Shown in pieces: positions 33,604 to 46,108 of a DNA stretch of 64,000 nucleotides (its first letter is position 1; each line of letters begins with the position of its first letter). Source of the stretch: Mucidula mucida (lineage: Eukaryota > Basidiomycota > Agaricomycetes > Agaricales > Physalacriaceae); NCBI GenBank assembly GCA_015501055.1, contig JADNYV010000182.1, forward strand, positions 1 to 64,000, written 5' to 3'. Both the position numbers and the translations under genes were made by a program. The notes beneath the pieces are model-generated. The model had not been told where the DNA came from. It did no database searches and was given only the letters and a program-made list of their open reading frames with translations.

Positions 33604-36600
33604 TTAAGGCGCAAGTTCCATTCTGCGCCAGAGTCGCTCCATGAGGGCTGCAGAGGGTAGCGTGACGTCGAGGGGTTCGGTATCGGGCGGTGGCATGGGT
33701 CGGAATAGATGTGATGGAAATTGCGACATGGGGACTTCAATGCGAGCAAGCGCGGGTGGCTTCGGCTTGTTCGGATATTGTTGGTGGAAATCGCTGATAG
33801 CTTCGTCGGCATTTTTGAGATTGCATGCCGGTTCCCATGTCTGCTCGTGTGTGCCGTAACCTTTCCAGTGAACCTTGTATTGAAAACCCCCGCGGTACTT
33901 TCGGGAATTAACCACTTTCTCAACCTCCCATTCCGGTTCGGCTCCTTCCAGCACAGGTGGTGGACGCGTGTCTCGGGGTTGTGTCGGAAATTGGGGCTCG
34001 TGGTAAGGCGTCAACAGGGCCTCATTGAACACGGGATGGATGCTTTTCCACGTGTGAGGAATCTGGAGCTTGTAAGAGCTCGTCCCAACTTTCTTGATCA
34101 CTTTGAACGGCCCGAAGCGTTTGTCATCGAGCTTCTTCATTGGTCGATCCGTGCTGAGATTCGTCCCTTCCAGCCATACTTTGTCGCCTTCCTTGTACTC
34201 CACTGCCTCTGTCCGTTTCCTGTCATAAAACCGTTTCATATCCTCTTTGGCCATCTTCAATGCCGACCCCACTTCGTCCCATGTTTTCCTCATGCCGTCG
34301 GCAAACTCCTGCGCAGTCTCATTTCTCGATGCCGTTTTCGGGGCGGTGCCTTTGTAGGGGTGTCTGCCCATGTCTGCAAAGAACGGAGTGACTTTAGTTG
34401 CCGAGTGTACCCGATCATTGTAAACAAATTCAGCAGAGGGTAGCCATTTGTGCCAGTCGTTCTGATGGTAGTTGACAAATAACCGTAAGAAATGTTCTAT
34501 CTCTTGGTTCAGCCGTTCCGTCTGCCCATTTGCCTGTGGATGATACGCCGTTGTAAAGTTTCCTTGTATGCCCAACAACCGGTACAACTCCTTCATAAAA
34601 CGCGAGTGGTATTGTGGACCGCGATCATGTATCATCTGGCGTGGCATCCCATGTATGGGGAAAATGCGATCTCGGTAGATGCGGGCCATGCCTTCTGACG
34701 TCAGAGTAGTGTGTGTTGGTATGATACGTAATCGCTTTGTGAAATGGTCCACAAACGTGCTGATAGCGTTGTATCCTCCCGATTCCGGCAGCTCTCCAAT
34801 CATGTCCGTCCCTACTATTTCCCATGGCTCGCTTGGCACATCAATAGGATGAAGAGGTGCAGCCGGCTTCGTGCGATGTGACTTGGTGACCTGGCATTTT
34901 TGACACCCTTCTACGTATTCCCGGACGTCTCGGCTGATTCCTGGCCACCAATAGGTGCGTGTGATCAGCTCGAGGGTCTTGTATCGTCCAGGATGCCCTG
35001 CAAGCTGTGCATCATGGTGCATTCCAATAACTCTTCCCCGCAATTCCTTGTCCTTCGGTATGTAAATACGATCCTTCCACATAATAAGTCCATTTTCCTT
35101 CTCTTCCCATCCTTTTTCTTTGTTTTCTAATGCTTTTTGTACGTATCTGTCTTTGTTTCCTTTTCTTTGTTTGATTTTGTTAAGTAATTCGTCCTCCGGT
35201 GTATCTACTGTATGTAAAGAAAATTGAATTTGTGAAATAAAAAACTCCGGCTTGAGCAAAACAACGTTTTCGTTATCTTTTTCCCCCTTCTCAAGGCCTG
35301 TCATCCTTGACAAGGCATCAGCTTTCCCCATCGTCTTGCCCGGCTTGTGAATCATCTGTATGTCATATTCCGCTAACTCCGTAACCCATCTCGCCTGCCT
35401 CCGATTCAACTTTGTGGCTTCCGGAAGTACTGGAGGTTTTGATGATCGGTAAACACCTCCACTGTTTCCTTTGCTCCAAGGAGATATTGTCTCCATCATC
35501 AATCGAGTCCATAATAGCCATCATCTCTTTGTCGTAGATCTCATAATTGCGCTCTACTTCGTTCAGCGCGCGAGACCGAAAGGCTACTGGTCTCCATTTT
35601 CCGTCCACCAACTGGGAAAGAACCGCCCCGTTCGCATAGTTCGAGGAGTCTGCCTCAACTCGAAACTTGCCGTCGTCGCGTGGTACGATCAGAACGGGTT
35701 CTTCCGTCATCCTCCGCTTCAACTCCTCAAACGCCTCGTGCTGCTCCATGCCCCAAACCCATTCGCCCTTCCCGGTTAGCGATGTCAATGGCTTCGCTAC
35801 TCCCGCAAATCCCCGGATGAAACGTCGGTAGAAGTTGCAGAAGCCCAGGAATGACTGTACTTCCTTCTTCTTCGTCGGCTCCTTCCATTCCTTCACTACG
35901 GCCACTTTTGCCGGATCCATCTTCACTTCTCCTCCTCCAACAATAACTCCTAAGTAGTCTACAGTATGTGCCTCAAAACTACATTTCTCGGGTTTTAAAT
36001 ACAACTTATTTACTCGTAATATTCTAATACTCGTCGTACATATGCCTATGTTCTTCCAACGTGTTCGTAAAGATAAGTATGTCATCCAAGTAAACTATAA
36101 CATGTCCTTCATCAATCAGCTCCTTCAGAATGTGATTCATGAACGATTGGAATGTCGCCGGCGAGTTTGTAAGTCCGAAGAACATGACTGAGGGCTCGAA
36201 CAGGCCTCGGTTTGTTCTAAACGCCGCTTTCCACTCATCACCTTCTTTGATCCGGATGTTATTGTAACCCCATCGGACATCCATCTTTGTGAAAACCTTT
36301 GCTCCCTTCAACTTGTCGATAAGCTCCTGAATCAACGGCAAGGGGTATCGGTTCTTGATTGTCATGTCGTTCAACTTCCGATAATCTTGTACTGGCCGAA
36401 GGCTTCCATCCTTCTTTTTGACAAAGAAGAAGGGTGATGCCATGGTGAAATTGATGGCCGTATACGTCCCGTCCGTATGTTTTCTTCCAGGAACTCATCT
36501 AACGCCTTCTGCTCGGATGGACTAAGGGGATAAACCTTGCAGTCAACCGGTTTGGAACCAGGCGTAAGTTCTATCGCGTGATCCCAGGGTCTTCGCTCCG

Positions 36601-37530
36601 GTAACTTGTCAAAGTCCGCCTTGCTGAATACATCGGAGAATTCCTCGATGTAAGGTGCAGCAGCGGATGAAGGCTGTTGTGATCTCAGCTTTTCTCCGCT
36701 TTTGCGATAGTTGTCCCAGTCCATCCAGAACAAACGCTCTCCCTCTTCCAACTTCTCTTCTACGTCTTCTCCTTCATCTTCCGGTGAGTCGTACTCGGGT
36801 AGATAGCCGCAGCGGTCTGGGCATCGATCAAAGGTCAATGTGGATTCCGTCCAGTTGATCGTGGGGTTGTGATATCGTAGCCAATCTAGCCCCAAAAAGA
36901 TACTTGTTTTGCCGAGATTGGTGACGGCCAACTCAATCTTTTCGGCGTGATCTCCGATCTTCATCCGGACCTCCACAAAACCTTCGATTGCTCCTCCCTC
37001 GTTTAGGGTTCCATCCGCATTGTAGACAGGGAGCTTGACCGGTAACTCCTTGATCGGGAGTCCGTTCTTCTCGACGAATTCTTTATTGACACAAGAACCC
37101 GTTGCTCCACTGTCAAGAAGGGCACTCGTTTCCCATTCAGAGCCTGTGTGTACGCTCTCTATGGTTACTCGGAGTTTCATGTCCTGCCCCTTTGTTCCCC
37201 GGATGTACTTCCTCGACTTTTTCAACTCCGTCACAACTTCCACCGCAGCTTCCTTTGTCAACGCTCTGATCGCCATCACCTTCTCCTCCGTCGCTTCTCT
37301 CTCTCTCCGCTCCGGCATCCATGCTCTCAAAATTCCCACTGCTCTCGACACGTCATCCTCTCTTAGCCGTTGTGCATCCACTCGGGCGTATTTGGCTCAA
37401 ATCTTTCTTTCGCAGGTTTTGGTGGTAAAGTCGTCGATGATATTTTAGATGTTTCAGTACCCGTACTGTAAATAGATTCTGCATCTGACGACCCTTTCCT
37501 TGATGACTGCTCCGGCAGGACTGCGTCTAC
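33604..37530 (-). pseudogene. E2 pol: protease, RT, RNase H, integrase, chromodomain
   Basis: Domains in coding order: protease LLDSGATGSCVNKEF (near 37,100), RT with [11 protein letters not shown] and [11 protein letters not shown] (near 36,085), RNase H EADSSNYANGAVLSQ, integrase zinc region HHDAQLAGHPGRY and CQKCQ, catalytic core GTDMIGELPE, MIHDRGPQYHSRF and GQTERLNQEI, then a chromodomain EWEVEKVVNSRKYRGGFQYK with VHWKGYG (33,790-33,930). All catalytic residues are present. Frame breaks near 36,430, 36,030 and 35,430 are consistent with single-base losses. The chromodomain places it among chromoviruses, which target heterochromatin. Confidence 0.9.
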
Positions 37531-38453
37531 TGCGGGAGCTTCGCAAAACCCAACTCTTCGGCCAGCTTCTTCTTCTCCTCGTCATTCATTTCGGTCCATA
37601 ACCCCGAATCGTCTGGGGTCGACCCTTCTTGGACAGAACCTGCTGACATGGCCGTGTTCGCCACAGCTGAAGCAAAGTCCTCTTCGACGTGCGTTGTCGA
37701 TGTCCATCGGCCTGCCGGCTCCTCCATAGGTAACACCGGTGGCATCTCGTCGTGTGATCGGCGTTGGGGTGGGTTCGTAGGATTAGCTCTCGATGTAGCC
37801 ACCTGCGGAGCTTGAGGCCGGGACTGCATGCCGGACCTCTTGCTCGCCGCCCGCCTTCTCCATAGCTGATCGATCTGAAGGATCTGTGCCTTCCAATCCT
37901 TGTACTTCTCTGGCAACCCGTCTCGGCTGCCATAGATCTGGTCGATGATCTTCTCGTTGACATTGGTCTCGAGAAGTCGTACGACGAATGCGTCATCCTT
38001 TGAGTATCCTGCCTGAGTGAGCAGGACCTCGAACTTCTGGAAGAAATCTTGAGCGGTGTCTTGCCCCTGGCGCAACCGCTCGATCTGGTCTTGCGCGTCT
38101 CGCGCGAGGTTGGAATCCACAAATCGCTCCTTCAAGTCTTCCTTGAACTCCGTCCAAGAGACTGTCCATTCCTCTTCTTCCTCATCGAAGTTCTGGTCCG
38201 AGTAGTTCTGGACCCATGCATCTACGTGATCTCCTCGGATGTAGGAGAGAACAACATCGATCCTTTCGGAGTCAGATGTGAGGTTGTTCTTCTTGTCACG
38301 GATGTATGTGAACATCGATCGCCACCAGCTCTTGTACTTGGACTTGTCCCCGTCATAGTCGTAAGGCTTGTTGACAAGGGATCGGCCTTTGATTTCGACA
38401 TCGGCGTGATGAGCGGGTGTGTGAGGAGCGGTTTCGGGTGCTTCGTTGGACAT
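37527..38453 (-). CDS. E2 gag
   Basis: Intact 308-residue frame from MSNEAPETAPHTPAHHADVE to LAEELGFAKLPQ. The capsid-like part includes FVDSNLARDAQDQIERLRQG and QDFFQKFEVLLTQAGYS. Pol follows in another frame, so a programmed frameshift or re-initiation would be needed. The zinc knuckle seen in E1 is out of frame here: the expected CFSCGEHGH region reads as EEDFASAVANTAMS. Confidence 0.85.
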   Translation of the reverse strand: MSNEAPETAPHTPAHHADVEIKGRSLVNKPYDYDGDKSKYKSWWRSMFTYIRDKKNNLTSDSERIDVVLSYIRGDHVDAWVQNYSDQNFDEEEEEWTVSWTEFKEDLKERFVDSNLARDAQDQIERLRQGQDTAQDFFQKFEVLLTQAGYSKDDAFVVRLLETNVNEKIIDQIYGSRDGLPEKYKDWKAQILQIDQLWRRRAASKRSGMQSRPQAPQVATSRANPTNPPQRRSHDEMPPVLPMEEPAGRWTSTTHVEEDFASAVANTAMSAGSVQEGSTPDDSGLWTEMNDEEKKKLAEELGFAKLPQ

Positions 38454-39045
38454 GATGATCGGGGTGATGGATCGGAGAGTGAAAGGGTGAAAGTGGGGAT
38501 ATGGGTGATGCGGATTTGGATGAAACGGGTGAGGGAATAGAGGTTTGGATGAATAAGGAGGATCGCCTAGATCTGAATAGAATCCAGGACTTGGTAGGGT
38601 GGGGAATGATGGTGTGTATCGTAAGGTAAGTAAAGTAGGTAGGTATCGTAACTGTCTACACTATTTTACCGACTACTGACTACGTATCTACGGAGCCCAA
38701 GAGCTCGTCACAAGTTCGCAATTGCCCAGCCGACGTCCCTCTGGTGTGAGGTAAGCCGAAGTTTTCCTGGGAACGGGGTTGACCCGTAAACAGCGCCCAC
38801 TGAAGTGCAACTGCCAAAAGTTCGTTCTCGTGAGAGCGGCTACTTCCAGCACCCGAGGCAGTTATCTCTAACTGTTAGCCGGCGCTACTGGGACCAATAC
38901 ACACGTATGCGGACGTGCGCTGGAATTAGGAATCCGTCGATCTGTAAACAGGAAAGGGGATGGGGAATGTGCGATGATCAAACAGCAAAGTGCTGATCGA
39001 CGATCAGGGATGTGTGGTAGGTGGTAGAAAGTAGTTCCGATCTTC
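38454..39045 (-). other. E2 leader between 5' LTR and gag
   Basis: It matches the E1 leader at 31,617-32,213 in reverse orientation. Bases inside the LTR border read GAAGATCGGAACTACTTTC on the coding strand, the candidate primer-binding region; the tRNA is not identified. A GATCATCGATC-type palindromic stretch lies near 38,980-39,005. Confidence 0.7.
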
Positions 39046-39567
39046 TGTTAGCGACTGACTAAGCCACGAGACTCAACCAGGTACCACAGCAAGAACTAAG
39101 GAAGAAAGGTTCGCGTTCGTAAGACTAGGCTAGGCCAGGTGTATAAACGAGATCGGAACTAAAGTACAATGATACTACACTACTGCTTATATACTAGTAA
39201 GTCTGTGTTTGGACTCCTTGTCCATACAGTTTCCACTAGGGATGCTCCACGCCCTTGACCCAGTGTTGTATGCTACTAGTCCGTGAAACCATTAAATACG
39301 AGTGGTAACTGCATGTAAGTAATAATACTGAAACGACCATGTGTGCTACGAGTGTCGGCGGTGTGTATACAATAGGGAGTCCATGAGGTATCGGCATGTA
39401 TGATGTCATCCATGTGTTGGCGTGTGTCCGACATGAGTACGGCTTCGGTAATGAAAAGGGTATGATCGGTGACGAAACAGATGATGAAACGTCCGTTGGT
39501 TGATAAGACAAGGCCCCGATAAGATATGATAAGATGTGAAAATGTGAAAATATGGCGATTCATAACA
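39046..39567 (-). repeat. E2 5' LTR
   Basis: 522 bases. It is shorter than the 3' LTR because of several one-base losses, mostly in runs (for example TTTGGGACT versus TTTGGACT, GGGG versus GGG). Confidence 0.92.
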
Positions 39568-39572
39568 TTCGG

Positions 39573-42500
39573 GGCCTATGGACCGAAATGAATGACGAAG
39601 AGAAGAGGAAGTTGGCCGAAGAGCTGGGTTTTGCGAAGCTCCCGCAGTAGACGCAGTCCTGCCGGAGCAGTCATCAAGGAAAGGGTCGTCAGATGCAGAA
39701 TCTATTTACAGTACGGTACTGAAACATCTAAAATATCATCGACGACTTTACCACCAAAACCTGCGAAAGAAAGATTTGAGCCAAATACGCCCGAGTGGAT
39801 CGCACAACGGCTAAGAGAGGATGACGTGCCGAGAGCAGTGGGAATTTTGAGAGCATGGATGCCGGAGCGGAGAGAGAGAGAAGCGACGGAGGAGAAGGTG
39901 ATGGCGATCAGAGCGTTGACAAAGGAAGCTGCGGTGGAAGTTGTGACGGAGTTGAAAAAGTCGAGGAAGTACATCCGGGGAACAAAGGGGCAGGACATGA
40001 AACTCCGAGTAACCATAGAGAGCGTCACACAGGCTCTGAATGGGAAACGAGTGCCCTTCTTGACAGTGGAGCAACGGGTTCTTGGTCAATAAAGAATTCG
40101 TCGAGAAGAACGGACTCCCGATCAAGGAGTTACCGGTCAAGCTCCCTGTCTACAATGCGGATGGAACCCTAAATGAGGGAGGAGCAATCGAAGGTTTTGT
40201 GGAGGTCGGATGAAGATCGGTGATCACGCAGAAAAGATCGAGTTGGCCGTCACCAATCTTGGCAAAACAAGCATCTTTTTGGGGCTAGATTGGCTACGAT
40301 ATCACAACCCCACGATCAACTGGACGGAATCCACGTTGACTTTTGATCGATGCCCAGACCGTTGCGGCTACCTACCCGAGTACGACTCACCGGAAGATGA
40401 AGGAGAAGACATAGAAGAGAAGTTGGAAGAGGGAGAGCGTTTGTTCTGGATGGACTGGGACAACTATCGCAAAAGCGGTGAAAAGCTGAGATCACAACAG
40501 CCTTCATCCGCTGCTGCACCTTACATCGAGGAATTTTCCGATGTATTCAGCAAGGCGGACTTTGACAAGTTACCGGAGCGAAGACCCTGGGATCACGCGA
40601 TAGAACTTACGCCTGGTTCCAAACCGGTTGACTGCAAGGTTTATCCCCTTAGTCCATCCGAGCAGAAGGCGTTAGACGAGTTCCTGGAAGAAAACATACG
40701 GACGGGACGTATACGGCCATCAATTTCACCTATGGCGTCACCCTTCTTCTTTGTCAAAAAGAAGGACGGAAGCCTTCGGCCAGTGCAGGATTATCGGAAG
40801 TTGAACGACATGACAATCAAGAACCGATACCCCTTGCCGTTGATTCAGGAGCTTATCGACAAGTTGAAGGGAGCAAAGGTTTTCACAAAGATGGATGTCC
40901 GATGGGGTTACAATAACATCCGGATCAAAGAAGGTGATGAGTGGAAAGCGGCGTTTAGAACAAACGAGGCCTGTTCGAGCCCTCAGTCATGTTCTTCGGA
41001 CTTACAAACTCGCCGGCAACGTTCCAATCGTTCATGAATCACATTCTGAAGGAGTTGATCGATGAAGGACATGTTATAGTTTACTTAGACGACATACTTA
41101 TTTTTACGAACACATTGGAAGAACATAGGCATATTGTACGACAAGTACTAGAGATATTGCGAGTAAATAAGTTGTATTTAAAACCCGAGAAATGTAGTTT
41201 TGAGGCACATACTGTAGATTACTTGGGAGTTATTGTTGGAGGAGGAGAAGTGAAGATGGATCCGGCAAAAGTGGCCGTAGTGAAGGAATGGAAGGAGCCG
41301 ACGAAGAAGAAGGAAGTACAGTCATTCCTGGGCTTCTGCAACTTCTACCGACGTTTCATCCGGGGATTTGCGGGGGTAGCGAAGCCATTGACATCGCTAA
41401 CCGGGAAGGGCGAATGGGTTTGGGGAGAGGAGCAGCATGAGGCGTTTGAGGAGTTGAAACGGAGGATGACGGAAGAACCCGTTCTGATCGTACCACGCGA
41501 CAACGGCAAGTTTCGAGTCGAGGCAGATTCCTCGAACTATGCCAACGGGGCTGTTCTATCCCAGTTTGTTGAAGGCAAATGGAGACCAGTGGCTTTTCGA
41601 TCTCGCGCGTTAAATGAAGTTGAACGCAACTACGAGATCTACGACAAAGAAATGATGGCCATTATGGACTCAATTGATGACTGGAGGCAGTATCTTCTAG
41701 GAGCAACGGAGACGGTGGAGGTGTTTACCGATCATCAAAACCTCCAGTACTTCCGGAAGCCACAGAAGTTAAATTGGAGGCAGGCAAGATGGGTTACGGA
41801 GTTAGCGGAGTATGACATACAGATGATTCACAAGCCGGGCAAGACGATGGGGAAAGCTGATGCCTTGTCAAGGATGACAGGCCTTGAGAAGGGGGAAAAA
41901 GATAACGAAAACGTTGTTTTGCTCAAGCCGGAGTTTTTTATTTCACAAATTCAATTCTCTTTACATACAGTAGATACACCGGAGGACGAATTACTTAACA
42001 AAATCAAACAAAGAAAAGGAAACAAAGATAGATACGTACAAAAAGCATTAGAAAACAAAGAAAAAGGATGGGAAGAGAAGGAAAATGGACTTATTATATG
42101 GAAGGATCGTATTTACATACCGAAGGACAAGGAATTGCGGGGAAGAGTTATTGGAATGCACCATGATGCACAGCTTGCAGGGCATCCGGGACGATACAAG
42201 ACCCTCGAGCTGATACACGCACCTATTGGTGGCCAGGAATCAGCCGAGACGTCCGGGAATACGTGGAAGGGTGTCAAAAATGCCAGGTCACCAAGTCACA
42301 TCGCACGAAGCCGGCTGCACCTCTTCATCCTATTGATGTGCCAAGCGAGCCATGGGAGATAGTAGGGACGGACATGATTGGAGAGCTGCCGGAATCGGGA
42401 GGATACAACGCATCAGCACGTTTGTGGACCATTTCACAAAGCGATTACGCATCATACCGACACACACCACTCTGACGTCAGAAGGCATGGCCCGCATCTA

Positions 42501-43570
42501 CCGAGATCGCATTTTCCCCATACATGGGATGCCACGCCAGATGATACATGATCGCGGTCCACAATACCACTCGCGTTTTATGAAGGAGTTGTACCGGTTG
42601 TTGGGCATACAAGGAAACTTTACAACGGCGTATCATCCACAGGCAAATGGGCAGACGGAACGGCTGAACCAAGAGATAGAACATTTCTTACGGTTATTTG
42701 TCAACTACCATCAGAACGACTGGCACAAATGGCTACCCTCTGCTGAATTTGTTTACAATGATCGGGTACACTCGGCAACCAAAGTCACTCCGTTCTTCGC
42801 AGACATGGGCAGACACCCCTACAAAGGCACCGCCCCGAAAACGGCATCGAGAAATGAGACTGCGCAGGAGTTTGCCGACGGCATGAGGAAAACATGGGAC
42901 GAAGTGGGGTCGGCATTGAAGATGGCCAAAGAGGATATGAAACGGTTTTATGACAGGAAACGGACAGAGGCAGTGGAGTACAAGGAAGGCGACAAAGTAT
43001 GGCTGGAAGGGACAATCTCAGCACGGACCGACCAATGAAGAAGCTCGATGACAAACGCTTCGGGCCGTTCAAAGTGATCAAGAAAGTCGGGACGAGCTCT
43101 TACAAGCTCCAGATTCCTCACACGTGGAAAAGCATCCATCCGTGTTCAATGAGGCCCTGTTGACGCCTTACCACGAGCCCCAATTTCCGACACAACCCCG
43201 AGACACGCGTCCACCACCTGTGCTGGAAGGAGCCGAACCGGAATGGGAGGTTGAGAAAGTGGTTAATTCCCGAAAGTACCGCGGGGGTTTTCAATACAAG
43301 GTTCACTGGAAGGGTTATGGCACACACGAGCAGACATGGGAACCGGCATGCAATCTCAAAAATGCCGACGAAGCTATCAGCGATTTCCACCAACAATATC
43401 CGAACAAGCCGAAGCCACCCGCGCTTGCTCGCATTGAAGTCCCCATGTCGCAATTTCCATCACATCTATTCCGACCCATGCCACCGCCTGACACCGAACC
43501 CCTTGACGTCACACTACCCTCTGCGGCCCTCATGGAGCGACTCTGGCGCAGAATGGAACTTGCGCCTTAA
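39573..43570 (+). pseudogene. E1 gag end and pol, multiple frameshifts
   Basis: Continues the E1 frame after E2 (NDEEKRKLAEELGFAKLPQ). Pol matches E2: protease near 40,060 broken by a frame change, RT with [11 protein letters not shown] at 41,079, RNase H, integrase with GQTERLNQEI at 42,650, chromodomain EWEVEKVVNSRKYRGG at 43,240-43,400. One-base losses versus E2 are visible near 40,205, 40,968, 42,216, 42,410, 43,013 and 43,140. Catalytic motifs are intact. Confidence 0.88.
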
Positions 43571-43581
43571 GGAGGGGGTGA

Positions 43582-44355
43582 TGTTATGAATCACCATATT
43601 TTCACATTTTCAATCTTATCATATCTTATCGGGGACTTGTCTTATCAACCAACGAACTGTTTCATCATCTGTTTCGTCACCGATCATACTCCTTTTCATT
43701 ACCGAAGCCGTACTCATGTCGGACACACACCCAACACATGGATGACATCATACATGCCGATACCTCATGGACTCCCTATTGTATACACACCGCCGACACT
43801 CGTAGCACACATGGTCGTTTCAGTATTATTACTTACATGCAGTTACCACTCGTATTTAATGGTTTCACGGACTAGTAGCATACAACACTGGGTCAAGGGC
43901 GTGGAGCATCCCTAGTAGAAACGGTATGGACAAGGAGTCTCAAACACAGACTTACTAGTATACTGTAGCGTTTCAACCGTAACTTCACAGCCTGTGACCC
44001 ATTATGGTCTGAAGTTACAGCGAACAGCTTCACAGACCCTTAAATTGCCTTTTTTGGACAGTTCCGCTTATAGCGGGACCTGAAATTTCCTTATTTGAAG
44101 GCTCGTGCCTGACCAAAGTGGTCCGTGACCCGTTATGATGTATATATAGCTTCACTTCAAAGACCCCCGTGACCCGTTATGTGAATTTGCGGTCGAAACA
44201 CTACAGTATAAGCAGTAGTGTAGTATCATTGTACTTTAGTTCCAATCTCGTTTATACACCTGGCCTAGCCTAGTTCTACGAACGCGAACACTTTCTTTTC
44301 TTAAGTCTCTCTGTAGTACCTGGTTTAGCCACGTGGCTATAGTCAGTCGCTAACA
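43582..44355 (+). repeat. E1 right LTR containing a MITE
   Basis: TGTTATGAATCACC to CAGTCGCTAACA; 528 bases once the MITE and its TA duplication are removed. The MITE lies in the TATA box of the LTR. Confidence 0.92.
43963..44206 (-). mobile_element. MITE, CTGTAGCG family, in E1 right LTR
   Basis: 244 bases, same family as the units in the Copia LTRs and same orientation as unit 2. TA lies on both sides. The empty site in the other LTRs reads ACTAGTATATAAGCAG, so the insertion splits the likely TATA box of the LTR promoter. Confidence 0.9.
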
Positions 44356-45097
44356 GCTGCTTTAAATGAGCGGCTTTCCTCGCTGTCTTCCGCTTGTGAA
44401 TGCTACAACCGTGTGCGGCGCTGTTTTCCAATAGGTCTTGCACCGCTTCATTTGTGCGACTTGGGACAAGCGAATCATGGCCTGTCCCATCCTGATTGGT
44501 TTTGTCGTGCACCATTTGTCTGCACTCTTTGACATGTCCTTCATTTCTGGGACATCAGCGTGATTTGTGGGGCAAGCTGGCTTAACAACGAGAGCGAGAT
44601 TCGGAACAATGAAAAGAAGGGCTTCTGCAAGGAGTATCTGGAGCTTTTTGAGAAGAAGATCCTGAGACTCTACATCTTGTCGTTTCTTGCAGTTTATGGG
44701 TGCACTCCCCGCCTCCCTATGATTCTATCGCATCAGCCCCACACCAACTGGAAGCAGCCGTTAGATCACAGGATGGCTGTAGGGCCAAACGGCATCTGGA
44801 TGCCAGAGCGCAAGTCCAGCACGCTGTACAAATATTAGATACATGATATTGATTCACGGACACATTTTTTGCACATCATACAACATAGTAGTGCCATTTG
44901 TACTTAATATATCTCTTGATTTGCTTGCGCCACTCATTTTCAAAAAACAAAAATTAATCATTTCCGGTAGGTAGGGTTTGTGTCACAAACGTGACGAACC
45001 GGGGTTCCCAAATAGATTATTCCATTAAGAACGGGTTGTTCTATCAATCGCATGCGGATAAATAGGAGTGTGCATGCAAGAAAATGTACAGTGAACG
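44356..45097. other. Spacer between E1 and kinase remnant
   Basis: About 740 bases. A minus-strand frame (44,276-44,515) reads EAVQDLLENSAAHGCSIHKR but overlaps the E1 LTR and has no recognised relative. No other gene is supported. Confidence 0.4.
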
Positions 45098-46108
45098 CTA
45101 ATAGCGTTTGACCAAATCCTCGAGTTCTGTAACGACCTCAGACATCGTAGGCCGTTGTTCGTGCTCGTGGGCCCACATCTTCTCGATGAGAGCGACAATC
45201 TCTGGACACCACTGCTTTTTGAGGCCGGTGATCGAAGGTCTGGAGGCCGTTGTGAGTGAACAAATCGTGGCGTCGAGCAGAAACTTACCGTTGCCGTTTA
45301 GTGCCCACAATCTCATAAATAGCGTGTTCATTCATTCCCTGAAAATACCCATTAGCTACTCAGTCGGCGTGGTGGAGACGAGCGACATACCTCCCAAGGG
45401 AACTTCTTCGTTGGTTGATGCCATTGTAGCATCTCCCAGTACACCATAGCACAAGAAAAGACGTCCACTTTGTGATTATACTTGGGATGCGCATGCCAAA
45501 GTTCCGGAGCCTGCCAGTTGACGGTACCGACCAAGCTGCGAACCATAGAACGAGTTGATTGCTTGACTTTGGCTAGCCCAAAGTCAGCTATCTTAGCAGT
45601 TCCGCGGGAGGTAATGAGGATGTTTGAGGATTTACAATCCCGATGGATCACAGAAGGTTTTCGGAGGTGAAGGTATTCCACGCCACGGGCAATGTCGAGC
45701 ATGATCATGAGCTGGAGGGAAACATTAGTGTATGCGATAGAAAACAACGTAACATACGTACCACTTTATGAAGGGAGGGAGGGTTTACATTCCGGATGTA
45801 GTCGAACAGGTCGCCATTAGAGCACAGCTCGCTGACAATCATGACCGGAACCTCCTTGGTGTTTTCAGGTATGCTCACGCCAATCTAAAAGCAAGTCAAC
45901 ACAGAAGGGTTTTTTTAAGGCGACGAACGTACGAAGCGGACGATAGTGGGATGATTGAAGCCGCCGAGAAGTTTCAACTCCTTGATATCCACTAGAGGAG
46001 CAGTCAGCACAAGGCAAGTACAAGAATGAGCTAACTTACTGGAAGTTAGCTGCCCTCTGAACTCAGATATTGCGATTTTCCGACCTTTGAACTTGCCTAT
46101 AAAGACGT
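45098..46108 (-). pseudogene. TKL-like protein kinase, N-terminus missing
   Basis: Exons read (from the right) DVFIGKFKGRKIAI, then VDIKELKLLGGFNHPTIVRF, IGVSIPENTKEVPVMIVSEL with NGDLFDYI, then MLDIARGVEYLHLRKPSVIH with HRDCKSSN and DFGLA, SLVGTVNWQAPELWH, DVFSCAMVYWEMLQW, and a last exon PTMSEVVTELEDLVKRY before a stop. HRD, DFG and APE are all present. The coding sequence starts in the second half of the glycine loop, just where duplication copy B begins (46,108). The first strand, upstream domains and start codon are absent from the window. It looks like a once-active kinase cut by the duplication border. Confidence 0.8.

Larger units (their letters stand above)
33063..39567 (-). mobile_element. 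Chromodomain Ty3/Gypsy element E2, inserted in E1
   Basis: Same family as E1, opposite orientation. LTRs at 33,063-33,592 and 39,046-39,567; target duplication TTCGG at 33,058-33,062 and 39,568-39,572. It keeps an intact gag frame and pol frames broken by a few one-base deletions. Confidence 0.94.
31089..44355 (+). mobile_element. Chromodomain Ty3/Gypsy element E1, interrupted by E2
   Basis: Outer LTRs start TGTTATGAAT and end GCTAACA. The left half carries leader and most of gag (to 33,062). After the E2 insertion (target duplication TTCGG) the gag end and pol continue from 39,573. The polypurine tract AAGGAGGGGGTGA lies just before the right LTR. Gag and pol are broken by at least seven one-base deletions relative to E2 and one TGA. 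The outermost flanks, GGGAT and GCTGC, are not a target duplication. Confidence 0.9.

Noticed and set aside
33721..34443. Plus-strand open frame of 240 codons
   Set aside because: It is the complement of the E2 integrase/chromodomain region, which has all catalytic motifs on the minus strand.
44276..44515. 79-codon frame with ENSAAHGCSIHKRKTARK
   Set aside because: It overlaps the E1 LTR end and has no recognised relative or intron structure; too weak to call a gene.
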